A DNA stretch of 64,000 nt. Source: an uncultured Gemmatimonadota bacterium (GTDB lineage Bacteria; Gemmatimonadota; Gemmatimonadetes; Gemmatimonadales; Gemmatimonadaceae). The DNA lies in NCBI GenBank assembly GCA_902826615.1, contig CADEFN010000013.1:1-64000 (forward strand). Direction: 5' to 3'. Position numbers and translations under genes: made by a program. This document shows positions 53,971 through 64,000 of the stretch, piece after piece. The notes beneath the pieces are model-generated. The model was not told the DNA's origin, did no database searches, and saw nothing but the letters and a program-made list of their open reading frames with translations. Numbering within the stretch: the stretch's first letter is position 1; each line of letters starts with the position of its first letter.

Positions 53971-56900
53971 ATGCCACGTCGTACTGATATTCATCGCATT
54001 CTCGTGATCGGTTCCGGGCCCATCGTCATCGGGCAGGCCGCAGAGTTCGACTATTCGGGGACCCAGGCAGCGCGGGCGCTGCGGGAGGAGGGGTACGAGG
54101 TGATCCTCGTGAACTCCAACCCGGCCACGATCATGACCGATCCCGAAGTGGCGGATCGGACCTACATCGAGCCGGTGACACCGGAGTTTGTCGAGCTGGT
54201 GATCGAGAAGGAGAAACCCGATGCGCTCCTCCCGACGATGGGTGGCCAGACGGCGCTCAACGTGGCGATGAAGCTGTCGGAGCGTGGCGTGCTGGCCAAG
54301 CACGGGGTGGAGCTGATCGGGGCCAAGGCGCGCGCGATCAAGATGGCCGAAGACCGCAAGGAGTTCGGCGATGCCATGCTGCGCATCGGGCTCAAGTGTC
54401 CCGAGGGCCGAATCGCGACCACGTGGGATGAGGCGCTCGAGATCGCGGAGTTCACGGGGTATCCGGCGATCATCCGGCCGGCCTTCACGTTAGGCGGGAG
54501 TGGTGGTGGCATTGCCTACAACCGCGAGGAGTACGAAAGCATCGTCCGGGGCGGATTGGCGGCGTCCCCGGTGTCGCAGGTGCTCATCGAGCGCTCGCTC
54601 CTGGGGTGGAAGGAGTTCGAGCTCGAAGTGATGCGGGATTTTGCCGACAACGTGGTCATCGTCTGCTCGATCGAGAACATCGATCCGATGGGCGTCCACA
54701 CCGGCGACTCGATCACCGTGGCGCCGGCGATGACCCTCACCGACCGCGAATACCAGGTGATGCGTGACGCCGCCTGCGCCGTGATTCGCGAGATCGGCGT
54801 GGAAGCTGGCGGCTGCAACATCCAGTTTGCCGTCAACCCGGCCAACGGCGAGATGGTGGTGATCGAGATGAACCCGCGAGTCTCGCGGTCCTCGGCGCTG
54901 GCGTCCAAGGCGACGGGTTTCCCGATTGCCAAGATCGGTACCAAACTCGCCGTAGGATACCGGCTGGACGAGATTACCAACGACATCACAAAGACCACGC
55001 CGGCCTCGTTCGAGCCCGTGCTCGACTACGTGGTGGTGAAGTGCCCGCGTTTTGCGTTCGAGAAGTTTCCCAATGTGCCGCCGACCCTCACTACACAGAT
55101 GAAGTCGGTGGGGGAGTCGATGGCGATCGGGCGGACGTTCAAGGAGGCCTTCCAGAAAGGGCTGCGCGCGCTCGAGACCGGGCGCGACGGATGGACCCTT
55201 GGTGCGAGACCGATTGACGATCGTTTGCCAGACGAAACGATCGAGTCGCTGCGTGGCGCCCTTCGCCAGCCGACCCCCGAGCGGATCTTCCAGATCAAAC
55301 GGGCGATGCTCGCCGGGCTCACGGTGGAGCAGATCTTCGAACTCACGTGGGTCGACCCCTGGTTCCTCCATCAGATGAAGGAGCTGATCGAGGCGGAACG
55401 CTGGTTCCAGTCGCTCCACGATATGGGGGCCGAAGAGCTGCGTGAGATGAAACGCATGGGCTTTTCGGACAAGCAGCTGGCGCGGCTTCGTGGCAACCAT
55501 GAGTCGGACATCCGCCGCCAACGCTGGGCGCAGGGTGTGCGCCCTGCGTACAAGATGGTCGACACCTGCGCCGGCGAGTTTCCCTCGGAGACCCCGTACC
55601 TCTACTCCAACTACGACGAGGAGAGCGAGGCCCCACGCAGCGGGAAGAAGTCGGTGGTCATCCTCGGCAGCGGCCCAAACCGCATCGGGCAGGGGGTGGA
55701 GTTCGACTACATGTGCGTGCGCGCGGTGATGGCGCTGCGTGACCGCGGGATCGAGACGATCATGATCAACTCGAATCCCGAGACCGTCTCCACGGACTAT
55801 GACACGGCGGACAAGCTTTACTTCGAGCCGCTGACGCTGGAGGATGTGCTCGAAGTCGTGGATCGTGAGCAGCCGTTAGGCGTGATCGTGCAGCTCGGGG
55901 GACAAACGCCCCTCAAGCTGACGCGCGGGCTCGAGGCCGCCGGCGTGAAGATCCTGGGCACGTCTCCCGATGCCATCGACATTGCCGAGGATCGTGAACG
56001 CTTTGATCAGATCGCGCGATCGCTCAATATCAGGCAGCCTGAGAACGGTACCGCCACCAGTGTGGACGCGGCGGTGCAGGTGGCGAGCACGATCGGCTAT
56101 CCCGTTCTCGTGCGCCCGTCGTACGTGCTGGGTGGACGGGCGATGCAGATTGTGTATGACGAACCCTCGATGCGGGACTATTTCGAGACGGCGGCGCGGG
56201 TGAGTGAAGATCGCCCGGTGCTCATTGACCGGTTTCTCGAGGATGCATTCGAGGCGGATGTCGACGCCATCAGCGACGGGAAAATTGTGGTGATCGGCGG
56301 GGTGATGCAGCACATCGAGAATGCAGGCATTCACTCCGGCGACTCGGCCTGCGTGCTGCCACCGTTTCTCATTCGCGAAGAGCAGATCGCCGTCATGAAG
56401 CAGCATGCCATTGCCCTCGCCAAGGCACTCGGGGTGGTGGGGCTGATGAACGTGCAGTTCGCGGTCAAGGACAACGTGGTGTATGTGCTGGAGGTCAACC
56501 CGCGCGGGAGTCGCACCATTCCGTTTGTCTCCAAGGCGATCGGTGTGCCGCTCGCGTCGGTGGCGGCGCGGTGCATGATTGGCGACACGCTCGAGGAGAT
56601 CGGATTCACCGAAGAGATCGTGCCCCCCTTTGTGTCGGTGAAGGAAGCGGTCTTTCCGTTCACCAAGTTCCCCGGCTTCGACCCCGTGCTGGGCCCCGAA
56701 ATGCGCTCGACGGGCGAGGTGATGGGCATCGCCGACACCTTCGGGACGGCGTATGCACGCGCCCAGCTTGCTGCGGACAACGCGCTGCCGCTGGAAGGGG
56801 CAATCTTCGTCACCGTGAACGATGCTGACAAACCGAACGTCACATCGATCGCGCGGCGGTATCACGAGATGGGCTTTGTGTTGTACGCCACGGAGGGGAC

Positions 56901-57222
56901 GGCGAAGTTCCTGCGCGGGCACGGCGTGCCGACGCGGACGGTGAACAAGTTGCACGAGGGGCGTCCGCATGGTGTGGATCTGATGGTGAATGGCGAGGTC
57001 CGCCTCCTGATCAACACCCCGTTAGGCAAGCACGCCAAGTACGACGACTATCGGCTCCGGCAGACGGCCGTCGCACACCGGGTGTCGTACACCACCACGT
57101 TGTCCGCGGCAGAGGCGGCGTGTGACGCCATCCTCGCGCTCAAGTCACGCCGGCCCACGGTGCGGTCGCTCCAGGAGTGGCACCAGATGCTTGCGGAGGA
57201 GATGGGAGTCGGCGGCGGATGA
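53971..57222 (+). CDS. carB: Carbamoyl-phosphate synthase, large subunit
   Basis: 1083 residues, normal length. Two ATP-grasp halves (about 1-550 and 555-940), each with GSGP-type loops ([36 protein letters not shown]) and metal-binding [10 protein letters not shown] and [10 protein letters not shown]. The C-terminal MGS-like regulatory domain covers about 945-1075. It makes carbamoyl phosphate for pyrimidines and arginine. carA is not in the window. It carries three CGTTAGGC octamers, the most of any gene here. Its stop overlaps the acetyltransferase start. Confidence 0.97.
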   Translation: MPRRTDIHRILVIGSGPIVIGQAAEFDYSGTQAARALREEGYEVILVNSNPATIMTDPEVADRTYIEPVTPEFVELVIEKEKPDALLPTMGGQTALNVAMKLSERGVLAKHGVELIGAKARAIKMAEDRKEFGDAMLRIGLKCPEGRIATTWDEALEIAEFTGYPAIIRPAFTLGGSGGGIAYNREEYESIVRGGLAASPVSQVLIERSLLGWKEFELEVMRDFADNVVIVCSIENIDPMGVHTGDSITVAPAMTLTDREYQVMRDAACAVIREIGVEAGGCNIQFAVNPANGEMVVIEMNPRVSRSSALASKATGFPIAKIGTKLAVGYRLDEITNDITKTTPASFEPVLDYVVVKCPRFAFEKFPNVPPTLTTQMKSVGESMAIGRTFKEAFQKGLRALETGRDGWTLGARPIDDRLPDETIESLRGALRQPTPERIFQIKRAMLAGLTVEQIFELTWVDPWFLHQMKELIEAERWFQSLHDMGAEELREMKRMGFSDKQLARLRGNHESDIRRQRWAQGVRPAYKMVDTCAGEFPSETPYLYSNYDEESEAPRSGKKSVVILGSGPNRIGQGVEFDYMCVRAVMALRDRGIETIMINSNPETVSTDYDTADKLYFEPLTLEDVLEVVDREQPLGVIVQLGGQTPLKLTRGLEAAGVKILGTSPDAIDIAEDRERFDQIARSLNIRQPENGTATSVDAAVQVASTIGYPVLVRPSYVLGGRAMQIVYDEPSMRDYFETAARVSEDRPVLIDRFLEDAFEADVDAISDGKIVVIGGVMQHIENAGIHSGDSACVLPPFLIREEQIAVMKQHAIALAKALGVVGLMNVQFAVKDNVVYVLEVNPRGSRTIPFVSKAIGVPLASVAARCMIGDTLEEIGFTEEIVPPFVSVKEAVFPFTKFPGFDPVLGPEMRSTGEVMGIADTFGTAYARAQLAADNALPLEGAIFVTVNDADKPNVTSIARRYHEMGFVLYATEGTAKFLRGHGVPTRTVNKLHEGRPHGVDLMVNGEVRLLINTPLGKHAKYDDYRLRQTAVAHRVSYTTTLSAAEAACDAILALKSRRPTVRSLQEWHQMLAEEMGVGGG

Positions 57223-57803
57223 GTGCCATCGTGCATGCCTCGGCTTTTGTGGATGAAGGAGCCGTGATCGGGGAGGGCACCAGGATCTGGCACTTCTGTC
57301 ACGTGATGCCCGGCGCCGTCATCGGTGCCGGGTGCAGCCTGGGACAGAACGTGGTGGTCATGCCGGGCACGCGGATCGGCAACAATGTGAAGATCCAGAA
57401 CAATGTCTCGGTGTACGAAGGCGTCGAACTCGAAGACGACGTCTTTTGTGGACCGTCCATGGTCTTCACCAACGTGATCAATCCGCGTAGTCATGTGTCG
57501 CGGAAGCATGAGTACCAGCGCACACTCGTCAGGCGCGGCGCCACGATTGGCGCCAACGCGACAGTTGTGTGCGGCGTGGAACTCGGCGCCTACTGTTTTG
57601 TGGGAGCAGGTGCCGTCGTGGCCAAGGACGTCAAGGCATACGCGCTCATGGTCGGCGTTCCGGCTCGGCAGTTGGGCTGGGTGTGCCAGTGCGGTGAGCG
57701 GCTGCCGGAGACGGCAGAGGCGGTGGCGCGACTGACATGTGGAAGCTGTGGGTCCGTGTATCAGCTGGACGGTGGGGTGCTCACACCCAATGGTGAACGA
57801 TGA
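57219..57803 (+). CDS. Hexapeptide-repeat sugar N-acetyltransferase (WbpD/WlbB type) with C-terminal zinc ribbon
   Basis: 194 residues from ATG 57219 (ATGA overlap with carB). Left-handed beta-helix repeats run from about 10 to 150 ([36 protein letters not shown]). The C-terminal 40 residues hold two Cys pairs (CQCGERL, CGSCGS) that may bind zinc. In the WbpABDE pathway this enzyme N-acetylates a UDP-3-amino sugar acid. The gene overlaps the following oxidoreductase by 4 nt. Confidence 0.88.
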   Translation: MSAIVHASAFVDEGAVIGEGTRIWHFCHVMPGAVIGAGCSLGQNVVVMPGTRIGNNVKIQNNVSVYEGVELEDDVFCGPSMVFTNVINPRSHVSRKHEYQRTLVRRGATIGANATVVCGVELGAYCFVGAGAVVAKDVKAYALMVGVPARQLGWVCQCGERLPETAEAVARLTCGSCGSVYQLDGGVLTPNGER

Positions 57804-58837
57804 GCCGTTTCCGGATTGCCCTGGCTGGCTGTGGTCGGATCAGCAAGAATCATTTCGATGCCATCGCCAAGATCGAAGATCTCGAGCTCGTGGGTGTCTG
57901 TGACACCGTGGAAGCGCGGGCGAAGGAGGCGGCCGAACGATACGATGTGCCGTGGTTCACCTCGTGGCACAAACTGCTCGAAACGGTTCCGTGTGAGCTG
58001 GCGGCAATCTGCACGCCGTCGGGGCTGCATCCCCAGCATGGGGTGATGGCCGCTCGTGCGGTCAAACATGTCATCTGCGAAAAGCCGATGGCGATCTCGC
58101 TGACCACGGCCGATGAGCTGGTGCAGGCGGCCGACGACGCTGGCGTACACCTGTTTGTCGTCAAGCAGAATCGGCTCAACCCTCCCATTCAGCTCCTGAA
58201 ACGTGCGCTGGACAAGGGGCGGTTCGGGCGGCTGTACATGGCCAACACCACCGTGCGGTGGACACGCCCGCAGGAGTACTACGATCAGGCGCCCTGGCGC
58301 GGCACCTGGGAGTTTGACGGTGGCGCCTTCATGAACCAGGCCTCCCACTATGTCGACCTGATTCAGTGGCTGGTGGGTCCGGTCGAGTCGGTGATGGCCC
58401 GCACGGCCACACTGGCGCGCCGCATCGAAACCGAAGATTCGGGCATCGCGATCCTCAAGTTCCGCAACGGTGCGCTCGGCGCGATCGAAGTGACCATGCT
58501 CACCTATCCACGGAACCTCGAGGGCTCGATCACCATTCTCGGGGAGACGGGGAGCGTGAAGATCGGTGGCACGGCCGTGAACCGCGTGGAGACGTGGCAG
58601 TTCGCCGACTACGATGACGACGACAAGGTGATCGAGCAGGTGAACTACACGCCGCCTAACGTGTACGGCAACGGGCACGAACAGTACTATCGCAATGTGC
58701 TGGCCGTGCTGCGCGGCGAAGCGCAACCGGACACCGACGGGAGGGCGGGGCGGAAGTCGCTCGAGCTGATCCTCGGGATTTACGAGTCGGCCAAGACCGG
58801 TCGTGAAGTGCCGCTGCCGTTGCGGGCGAAGGTTTAG
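57800..58837 (+). CDS. Gfo/Idh/MocA sugar oxidoreductase (WbpB/WlbA type)
   Basis: 345 residues. Rossmann fold start [18 protein letters not shown], the EKP motif in [10 protein letters not shown], and HxxD-type catalytic residues in [15 protein letters not shown]. By context it oxidises C3 of UDP-GlcNAc-uronic acid to a 3-keto sugar for the aminotransferase that follows. A 36-bp repeat array lies between these two genes. It contains one octamer read as Pro-Asn. Confidence 0.88.
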   Translation: MSRFRIALAGCGRISKNHFDAIAKIEDLELVGVCDTVEARAKEAAERYDVPWFTSWHKLLETVPCELAAICTPSGLHPQHGVMAARAVKHVICEKPMAISLTTADELVQAADDAGVHLFVVKQNRLNPPIQLLKRALDKGRFGRLYMANTTVRWTRPQEYYDQAPWRGTWEFDGGAFMNQASHYVDLIQWLVGPVESVMARTATLARRIETEDSGIAILKFRNGALGAIEVTMLTYPRNLEGSITILGETGSVKIGGTAVNRVETWQFADYDDDDKVIEQVNYTPPNVYGNGHEQYYRNVLAVLRGEAQPDTDGRAGRKSLELILGIYESAKTGREVPLPLRAKV

Positions 58838-58841
58838 GGCA

Positions 58842-58877
58842 GAAGCACGGGAAGTACGCGAAGCATGAGAAGCACGA
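58842..58877 (+). repeat. Four tandem copies of a 9-bp unit (GAAGCACGN), copy B
   Basis: Units: gaagcacgg, gaagtacgc, gaagcatga, gaagcacga. The array begins 4 nt after the stop of the oxidoreductase gene and ends 22 nt before the aminotransferase start. First and last units equal those of the array at 12133-12168, which is in reverse orientation. Confidence 0.85.
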
Positions 58878-58899
58878 CCTGAATCTCCCTCACACATAT

Positions 58900-60012
58900 A
58901 TGCCGGTACCTCTTCTCGATCTCAGGGCGCAACACGCGACCATCCGCGATGACGTCGTCAAAGCCATGCTGCAGGTGGTCGACGATCAGGCGTTCATTCT
59001 CGGTGAGCCAGTTGAACGGCTCGAACGGATGGTGGCAGAGCTGTGCGAAACACGGCACGCGATCGGGTGCGCCAACGGGACCGATGCCATTCTGCTGGCC
59101 ATGCGGGCCCTCGACATCGGGCGCGGTGATGAGGTGATTTGCCCGCCGTTCACGTTCTTTGCCACAGCAGGCACCATCCACAACGTTGGTGCGACACCGG
59201 TCTTCGTCGACATCGAACCCGACACCTTCAACATTTCCCCGACGGCGGCCGCGGCGGCGCGCACCAGCCGTACCAAGGCGGTGATTCCTGTCGATCTCTT
59301 TGGTCAGATGGCTGCCATCGAGCGCGTGGCCGAGGCGCTGCCCGGTCTGCCCGTGATCGAGGATGCTGCCCAGTCGATTGGGGCCAGTCGAACCATCGGA
59401 GGGAAGAAGGTCATGGCCGGGGCCGGGGTGACCATCGGTACCTTCTCGTTTTTCCCGTCGAAGAACCTCGGCGCCTACGGGGACGGTGGAATGATGGTGA
59501 CGCAGGACGAGGCCATTGCCACAAGGCTCAAGCGGCTGCGGGTCCATGGCGGGGCCAAGACCTACTACCACGATGAGGTCGGTTTCAACTCCCGGCTGGA
59601 TGCCCTGCAGGCGGCGGTGCTCGCGGCCAAACTGCCGCACCTGTCGCATTGGAGCGCCGGACGCAGGGCCAATGCCGCGTACTATTCGTCCAACCTGGCT
59701 GATGTTCCGGAGGTGCGGACTCCGGTCGTGGACCCGGCCAACGAGTCGATCTTCAACCAATACACCCTTCGCGTCGAGCGCCGGGACGACCTCCAGGCCT
59801 TTTTGAAGGCCAAGGGGATCGGTTCTTCTGTCTATTATCCCTTACCGCTGCACTTGCAGCCCTGTTTTGCCTACCTCGGCTACCAGGCGGGGCAGTTCCC
59901 GGAGAGCGAAAAGGCTTCGGGGGAGGTCATCTCCCTCCCCATCTACCCCGAACTCACCTCGGCCCAGCTCGACGAAGTAATAGGCACGGTTCGTGCCTTC
60001 TACGGCCGTTGA
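58900..60012 (+). CDS. DegT/DnrJ/EryC1 aminotransferase (WbpE/WlbC type)
   Basis: 370 residues. PLP lysine Lys188 in FFPSKNLGAYGDGG; other marks are CANGTDAILLAMRAL, VIEDAAQSIGA and QYTLRVERRDDLQAFLKAKG. It transfers an amino group to the 3-keto group of a UDP-sugar acid in the WbpABDE scheme. Spacing of 62 nt from the previous gene contrasts with the tight junctions around it. No strong ribosome-binding site is seen. Confidence 0.9.
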   Translation: MPVPLLDLRAQHATIRDDVVKAMLQVVDDQAFILGEPVERLERMVAELCETRHAIGCANGTDAILLAMRALDIGRGDEVICPPFTFFATAGTIHNVGATPVFVDIEPDTFNISPTAAAAARTSRTKAVIPVDLFGQMAAIERVAEALPGLPVIEDAAQSIGASRTIGGKKVMAGAGVTIGTFSFFPSKNLGAYGDGGMMVTQDEAIATRLKRLRVHGGAKTYYHDEVGFNSRLDALQAAVLAAKLPHLSHWSAGRRANAAYYSSNLADVPEVRTPVVDPANESIFNQYTLRVERRDDLQAFLKAKGIGSSVYYPLPLHLQPCFAYLGYQAGQFPESEKASGEVISLPIYPELTSAQLDEVIGTVRAFYGR

Positions 60013-60049
60013 TGCGTCTTGAACCATCCAGTACCAACAGCCTCAGGAC

Positions 60050-61381
60050 ATGAAAGAAAAGCTACTTGCCAGTATACAGGACCGGTCCGCGGTTATCGGC
60101 GTCGTGGGACTCGGGTACGTCGGCCTCCCGTTGGCGATGGAGTTTGCCAAGGCGGGCTTTACCGTCATCGGGTACGACGTGTCGACGCGCACCGTCGCGC
60201 GACTGATGGAGGGCGTTTCCCACATCCAGGACGTCCCCTCGGCCGAGGTGGCCGAGATGGTGAAAGCAGGCCGTTTTGTCGCGACCGATCAGGAGGCGCG
60301 GCTCAAGGAGTGTGACGCCATATCGATTGCCGTGCCGACCCCGCTGTCCAAAACACGGGATCCCGACATGAGCTATGTCGAGAAGGCGACGGAGGCTATC
60401 GCCCGGAACTGCCGCCCCGGGATGCTTATCGTGCTGGAGAGCACGACGTATCCCGGCACCACGCGTGAGGTGCTCCAGCCGCGCATCGAGGCGATGGGAT
60501 TCAATGTCGGACAGGATGTTTTCCTGGCGTTCTCTCCCGAGCGGGTGGACCCGGGCAATCCAACCTGGCACACGAAGAACACGCCGAAGGTGGTTGGTGG
60601 GATTACCGCGGCCTGCACGGAAGTGGCGTCGGCGCTCTACTCGTCGTGCATCGACACCGTGGTTCCGGTCGCGAGCGCAGAAGCCGCCGAGCTGGTCAAG
60701 CTGCTGGAGAACACGTTCCGGGCCGTGAACATCGGTCTCGTGAACGAGATGGCGATCATGTGCGAGAAGCTGGGCGTCGACGTGTGGGAAGTGATTCAGG
60801 CGGCGGCCACCAAGCCCTTCGGCTTCATGAAATTCACGCCGGGGCCGGGGATTGGCGGGCACTGCATCCCGCTCGATCCGCACTACCTCGCCTGGAAGAT
60901 GCGCACGCTGAATTACAAGACGCGCTTCATCGATCTGGCCAGTGAGATCAACTCCGAAATGCCGGAGTTTGTGGTGCGGAAGGTTTCGCGCTCGCTGAAT
61001 GACGATCGTAAGTCCGTGCGTGGGTCGCGCATCCTCATTCTGGGTGTGGCCTACAAGAAGGACATCGACGACATGCGCGAGAGTCCGGCGCTCGATGTGA
61101 TGCGTCTGCTTGAGGAACGCGGCGCCGAGGTGACGTTCCATGATCCCTGGGTGCCTTCGTTCCGTGAAGGTGGCCACGAATCACATGGGGTTGACCTGAG
61201 TGCAGAGCGGCTGAAAGCCGCTGATGCCGTGGTCATCGTCACCGATCACTCGAACATCGACTACCAGTTCATCGCGGATCATGCGGCGCTGGTCATCGAC
61301 ACACGCGACGCCCTGCGCAAGACGAAGCCCTCACGCGCTCGCGTGGTGGCGCTGTCGTCGGCGCTCGGAGCGGCTCACTAA
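60050..61381 (+). CDS. UDP-N-acetylglucosamine 6-dehydrogenase (WbpA type)
   Basis: 443 residues. NAD loop VVGLGYVGLPLAMEFAKAGF, the catalytic Cys272 in GIGGHCIPLDPHYL, and the C-terminal VAYKKDIDDMRESPALDV block. The GHCIPLDP form and the sequence STTYPGTT favour the UDP-HexNAc dehydrogenase group over UDP-glucose enzymes. It starts the path from UDP-GlcNAc to UDP-2,3-diacetamido-2,3-dideoxy-glucuronate together with the three genes upstream. Confidence 0.9.
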   Translation: MKEKLLASIQDRSAVIGVVGLGYVGLPLAMEFAKAGFTVIGYDVSTRTVARLMEGVSHIQDVPSAEVAEMVKAGRFVATDQEARLKECDAISIAVPTPLSKTRDPDMSYVEKATEAIARNCRPGMLIVLESTTYPGTTREVLQPRIEAMGFNVGQDVFLAFSPERVDPGNPTWHTKNTPKVVGGITAACTEVASALYSSCIDTVVPVASAEAAELVKLLENTFRAVNIGLVNEMAIMCEKLGVDVWEVIQAAATKPFGFMKFTPGPGIGGHCIPLDPHYLAWKMRTLNYKTRFIDLASEINSEMPEFVVRKVSRSLNDDRKSVRGSRILILGVAYKKDIDDMRESPALDVMRLLEERGAEVTFHDPWVPSFREGGHESHGVDLSAERLKAADAVVIVTDHSNIDYQFIADHAALVIDTRDALRKTKPSRARVVALSSALGAAH

Positions 61382-61408
61382 TACTCGAAAGACTCAACCG
61401 CTGAATCG

Positions 61409-62716
61409 ATGAATATCACTGTTGTGGGGACGGGGTACGTCGGGCTGGTCGTGGGTGCCTGCCTGGCCGAAACGGGGAACGATGTGGTCTGCGCCGATGT
61501 GGACGCCCGGAAGATCGGGATGCTGCACAAGAACGAGATCCCCATCTACGAACCGGGGCTCGAGGCGCTGGTGGAGCGCAACCAGAAGCAGGGAAGGCTC
61601 ACCTTCACCACCGACGTGGCCGCCTCGATCGGTACGGCGGAGGTGATCTTTATCGCCGTTGGCACACCGCCTGACGAGGATGGCTCGGCCGATCTGCGCC
61701 ACGTGCTGAACGTGGCCGAAAACATCGGCAAGCACATGAAGCGCGAGCTGGTAGTGGTGACAAAGTCCACCGTGCCTGTGGGAACGGCGGGCAAGGTGCA
61801 GGCCGCAGTCGCGAAACACGCGAAGCTGCCCTTCCACATGTGCTCCAATCCCGAATTCCTCAAGGAAGGGGCAGCCGTCGACGACTTCCTCAAGCCCGAT
61901 CGCGTGGTGCTTGGGGTGGAGTCGGACCACGCCCGCAGCGTGATGGCCGAGCTCTATGCGCCTTTCGTGCGCACGGGAAAGCCGATCATCTTCATGGACA
62001 TCGCGTCGGCCGAGATGACCAAGTACGCCGCCAACGCCATGCTGGCAACGCGCATTTCGTTCATGAACGAAATCGCCAATCTCTGTGAACGTGTAGGGGC
62101 CGACGTGGATCTCGTCCGGAAGGGGATTGGCTCCGACAACCGCATTGGTCCCTCGTTTCTCTTTCCCGGGCCCGGCTACGGCGGCTCCTGCTTTCCCAAG
62201 GATGTGAAAGCGCTGGTGCGGACGGCGACCGAATACGGCGCGCGGCTCTCGGTGCTCGACGCCGTGGAAGATGCGAACGACCGCCAGAAGCAGCGCTTGC
62301 ACGAGAAACTGGTGAAGGCGCTTGGCGCTGGCGTGCAGGGGACACGTATTGCCATCTGGGGGCTGGCCTTCAAGCCGAACACCGATGACATGCGCGAGGC
62401 TCCCGCCCTGGTGCTGATCGAGCAGCTGCTCGCCGAAGGGGCAACGGTCGCGGTCCATGACCCCGCCGCCATGCACGAGGCGAAGCACAAACTCGGTGAC
62501 CGCGTTACCTACTGCGAGACCAACTACGAGGCGCTCGATGGCGCCGATGCGCTGGTGATCGTCACGGACTGGAACGAGTACCGCCACCCCGACTTTGCGC
62601 GGATCAAGGCGACCCTCAATCGTCCGGTGGTGATTGATGGACGCAATCTCTACAGCGCCCCCAAGATGAAGTCGCTCGGGTTTGTCTATGACTCGATGGG
62701 CCGGGGTCGCACATGA
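61409..62716 (+). CDS. ugd: UDP-glucose 6-dehydrogenase
   Basis: 435 residues. NAD loop [51 protein letters not shown], the catalytic Cys261 in [14 protein letters not shown], and [15 protein letters not shown]. It oxidises UDP-glucose to UDP-glucuronate, the substrate of the decarboxylase that overlaps its stop by 4 nt. It is paralogous to the preceding gene but belongs to the UDP-glucose branch. Confidence 0.94.
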   Translation: MNITVVGTGYVGLVVGACLAETGNDVVCADVDARKIGMLHKNEIPIYEPGLEALVERNQKQGRLTFTTDVAASIGTAEVIFIAVGTPPDEDGSADLRHVLNVAENIGKHMKRELVVVTKSTVPVGTAGKVQAAVAKHAKLPFHMCSNPEFLKEGAAVDDFLKPDRVVLGVESDHARSVMAELYAPFVRTGKPIIFMDIASAEMTKYAANAMLATRISFMNEIANLCERVGADVDLVRKGIGSDNRIGPSFLFPGPGYGGSCFPKDVKALVRTATEYGARLSVLDAVEDANDRQKQRLHEKLVKALGAGVQGTRIAIWGLAFKPNTDDMREAPALVLIEQLLAEGATVAVHDPAAMHEAKHKLGDRVTYCETNYEALDGADALVIVTDWNEYRHPDFARIKATLNRPVVIDGRNLYSAPKMKSLGFVYDSMGRGRT

Positions 62717-63642
62717 GGATCCTGATCACGGGTGCTGCCGGATTTCTCGGGTCGCATCTCTGTGACCGTTTTCTCGCCGAGGGGCATACGGTCATCGGGT
62801 TGGACAACTTCATCACCGGCAATCCCGAGAACATCGCCCATCTGACCGGGCATGAACGGTTCTCCTTCGTCCGGCACAACATCTCGAACTACACGTACAT
62901 TGCCGGGGAATTGCACGGCATCCTGCACTTCGCGTCGCCCGCGTCGCCGATCGACTATCTCGAGCATCCGATCGCCACGCTGAAGGTGGGGTCGCTGGGA
63001 ACGCACAACGCCCTGGGGCTCGCCAAGGCCAAGGGCGCGCGCTTCTTCCTTGCCTCGACGTCGGAGGTGTACGGGGATCCCCTGGTGCATCCGCAGACGG
63101 AATCGTACTGGGGCAACGTGAACCCCATCGGGCCGCGCGGGGTGTACGACGAGGCCAAGCGCTTCGCCGAAGCGATGACGATGGCGTATCACCGGGCACA
63201 TGGTGTCGATACGCGCATCATCCGCATCTTCAACACGTACGGACCACGGATGCGCCCTAACGATGGGCGAGTGGTGTCGAACTTCATTGTGCAGGCGCTC
63301 AAGGGCGAGCCCCTCACGATGTATGGAGATGGGCGTCAGACCCGCTCCTTCTGCTTTGTGGAAGATGAGGTCGACGGGATTTATCGGCTGTTCATGCACG
63401 GCGACTCGCAGCCAACGAACATCGGGAATCCCAACGAGTTCACGGTGCGGCAGCTGGCGGAGATTGTGATCGAGCTGACCGGTTCTGCCAGCAAGATCGA
63501 GTCGCGGCCCCTCCCCGAGGACGACCCCAAGGTCCGCAAGCCAGACATCACCCGTGCGCGCACCATGCTGGGCTGGGAGCCAAAGGTCGAGCTCCGCGAG
63601 GGCGTTCGGCGCACCATTGAGTACTTCAGGACCGTTTTGTAG
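62713..63642 (+). CDS. UDP-glucuronate decarboxylase (UDP-xylose synthase)
   Basis: 309 residues. Extended SDR with [31 protein letters not shown], catalytic Ser/Thr in ASTSEVYGD and YDEAK (YxxxK), and [20 protein letters not shown]. The PASP-x-Y and [13 protein letters not shown] stretches are typical of UXS-type enzymes. It converts UDP-glucuronate to UDP-xylose. The 71 nt after its stop contain the ribosome-binding site of the next gene. Confidence 0.92.
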   Translation: MRILITGAAGFLGSHLCDRFLAEGHTVIGLDNFITGNPENIAHLTGHERFSFVRHNISNYTYIAGELHGILHFASPASPIDYLEHPIATLKVGSLGTHNALGLAKAKGARFFLASTSEVYGDPLVHPQTESYWGNVNPIGPRGVYDEAKRFAEAMTMAYHRAHGVDTRIIRIFNTYGPRMRPNDGRVVSNFIVQALKGEPLTMYGDGRQTRSFCFVEDEVDGIYRLFMHGDSQPTNIGNPNEFTVRQLAEIVIELTGSASKIESRPLPEDDPKVRKPDITRARTMLGWEPKVELREGVRRTIEYFRTVL

Positions 63643-63713
63643 CGCTGCGGTTGACAGGGTGCGTAGCTCGGACCACCGTTGAGGCGTCCGACACTCGTCC
63701 TCCGGGAGGTCCT

Positions 63714-64000
63714 CTGATCAGGTTCCTGTTTCTGAGTGCAGCCGCCACGACATTTTCGGTCGTGGCCGCGGGTGCGCAGCAACCTCTCTCTCCGGCACGT
63801 GAACGCGGCCAGAGTGTGACGCCTGCGTTCGAAGGCTGGTACAAGAATGCTGACGGCACCTTCAGCCTCTCGTTCGGTTATCACAACCGGAACAGCGAGG
63901 AACGAGTCGAGATTCCGCTCGGCGCCGCCAACTTCATTCGTCCGGCGCCCTTTGATGGTGGGCAGCCGACGAGCTTTTCACCCCGGCGTCATTGGGGCGT
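63714..64000 (+). CDS. Exported protein of unknown function, probable CTG start (3' end cut)
   Basis: The frame is open to the window edge, 95 codons visible. A signal peptide (LIRFLFLSAAATTFSVVAAG, then AQQ) begins exactly at a CTG codon 5 nt after a GGGAGG box; no ATG, GTG or TTG stands at a usable place (a TTG at 63651 would put 21 polar residues before the signal). The mature part has FEGWYKNADGTFSLSFGYHN, a pattern I have seen in exported proteins of unknown role. A CTG start is rare but is favoured by the spacing here. Confidence 0.6.
   Translation, partial: MIRFLFLSAAATTFSVVAAGAQQPLSPARERGQSVTPAFEGWYKNADGTFSLSFGYHNRNSEERVEIPLGAANFIRPAPFDGGQPTSFSPRRHWG

Overview
The window reads as a chromosomal segment of a high-GC Gram-negative bacterium, most likely a member of the Gemmatimonadota (FCB group). 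The basis is inference from gene content rather than a database match: a tonB-exbB-exbD-exbD cluster, many lipoproteins, a divergent membrane pyrophosphatase, a two-domain glucosamine-6-phosphate deaminase, and a ribosomal alpha operon whose L36, S4 and L28 proteins all keep zinc-binding cysteines. Coding density is very high, genes overlap by ATGA/GTGA junctions almost everywhere, and no insertion sequence, prophage, CRISPR array or integrase is visible.

Layout. 1-9.5 kb: a translationally coupled carbohydrate-use operon (two glycoside hydrolases, ABC ATPase, sugar-binding lipoprotein, two permeases). 9.6-13.7 kb: signalling genes (GAF-PAS histidine kinase, a free-standing Fis-type HTH protein, an OmpR-type regulator, a second histidine kinase). 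13.8-16.3 kb: TonB/ExbB/ExbD/ExbD, closed by a hairpin terminator. 16.4-18.2 kb (minus): lipid kinase, VOC protein, DinB-like protein. 18.4-26.1 kb: diguanylate cyclase, second TonB-like protein, membrane pyrophosphatase, APC transporter, double GNAT protein. 26.1-32.9 kb (minus): DedA protein, GlcNAc-type kinase, SSS symporter, NagB-deacetylase fusion, ErpA-like Fe-S carrier and a beta-lactamase-family hydrolase, which suggests amino-sugar or peptidoglycan recycling.

33-44.7 kb: a CDP-alcohol phosphatidyltransferase next to inositol-1-phosphate synthase (inositol lipid synthesis), a 2-oxoacid dehydrogenase E1alpha/E1beta/E2 cluster with small proteins, PHP phosphoesterase, SDR, thioredoxin reductase, metallo-hydrolase and a lipoprotein. 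44.9-49.4 kb: Rrf2 regulator, tRNA-Leu(CAG), smpB, cell-wall amidase, pyrD, pyrF. 49.5-52.9 kb: rpmJ-rpsM-rpsK-rpsD-rpoA-rplQ-rpmB with a strong terminator. 53-64 kb: GDP-mannose-dehydratase-like gene, carB, then a nucleotide-sugar block. That block holds Wbp-type dehydrogenase, oxidoreductase, aminotransferase and acetyltransferase for a diacetamido-glucuronate sugar, plus UDP-glucose dehydrogenase and UDP-glucuronate decarboxylase for surface polysaccharide.

Two DNA-level signals are not explained by the genes. The octamer CGTTAGGC (either strand) occurs about 27 times, always inside genes, against roughly 2-3 expected from base composition. A 36-bp array of four 9-bp units (consensus GAAGCACGN) occurs twice, 46 kb apart, each time in an intergenic gap just upstream of a start codon. 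All counts were made by eye.
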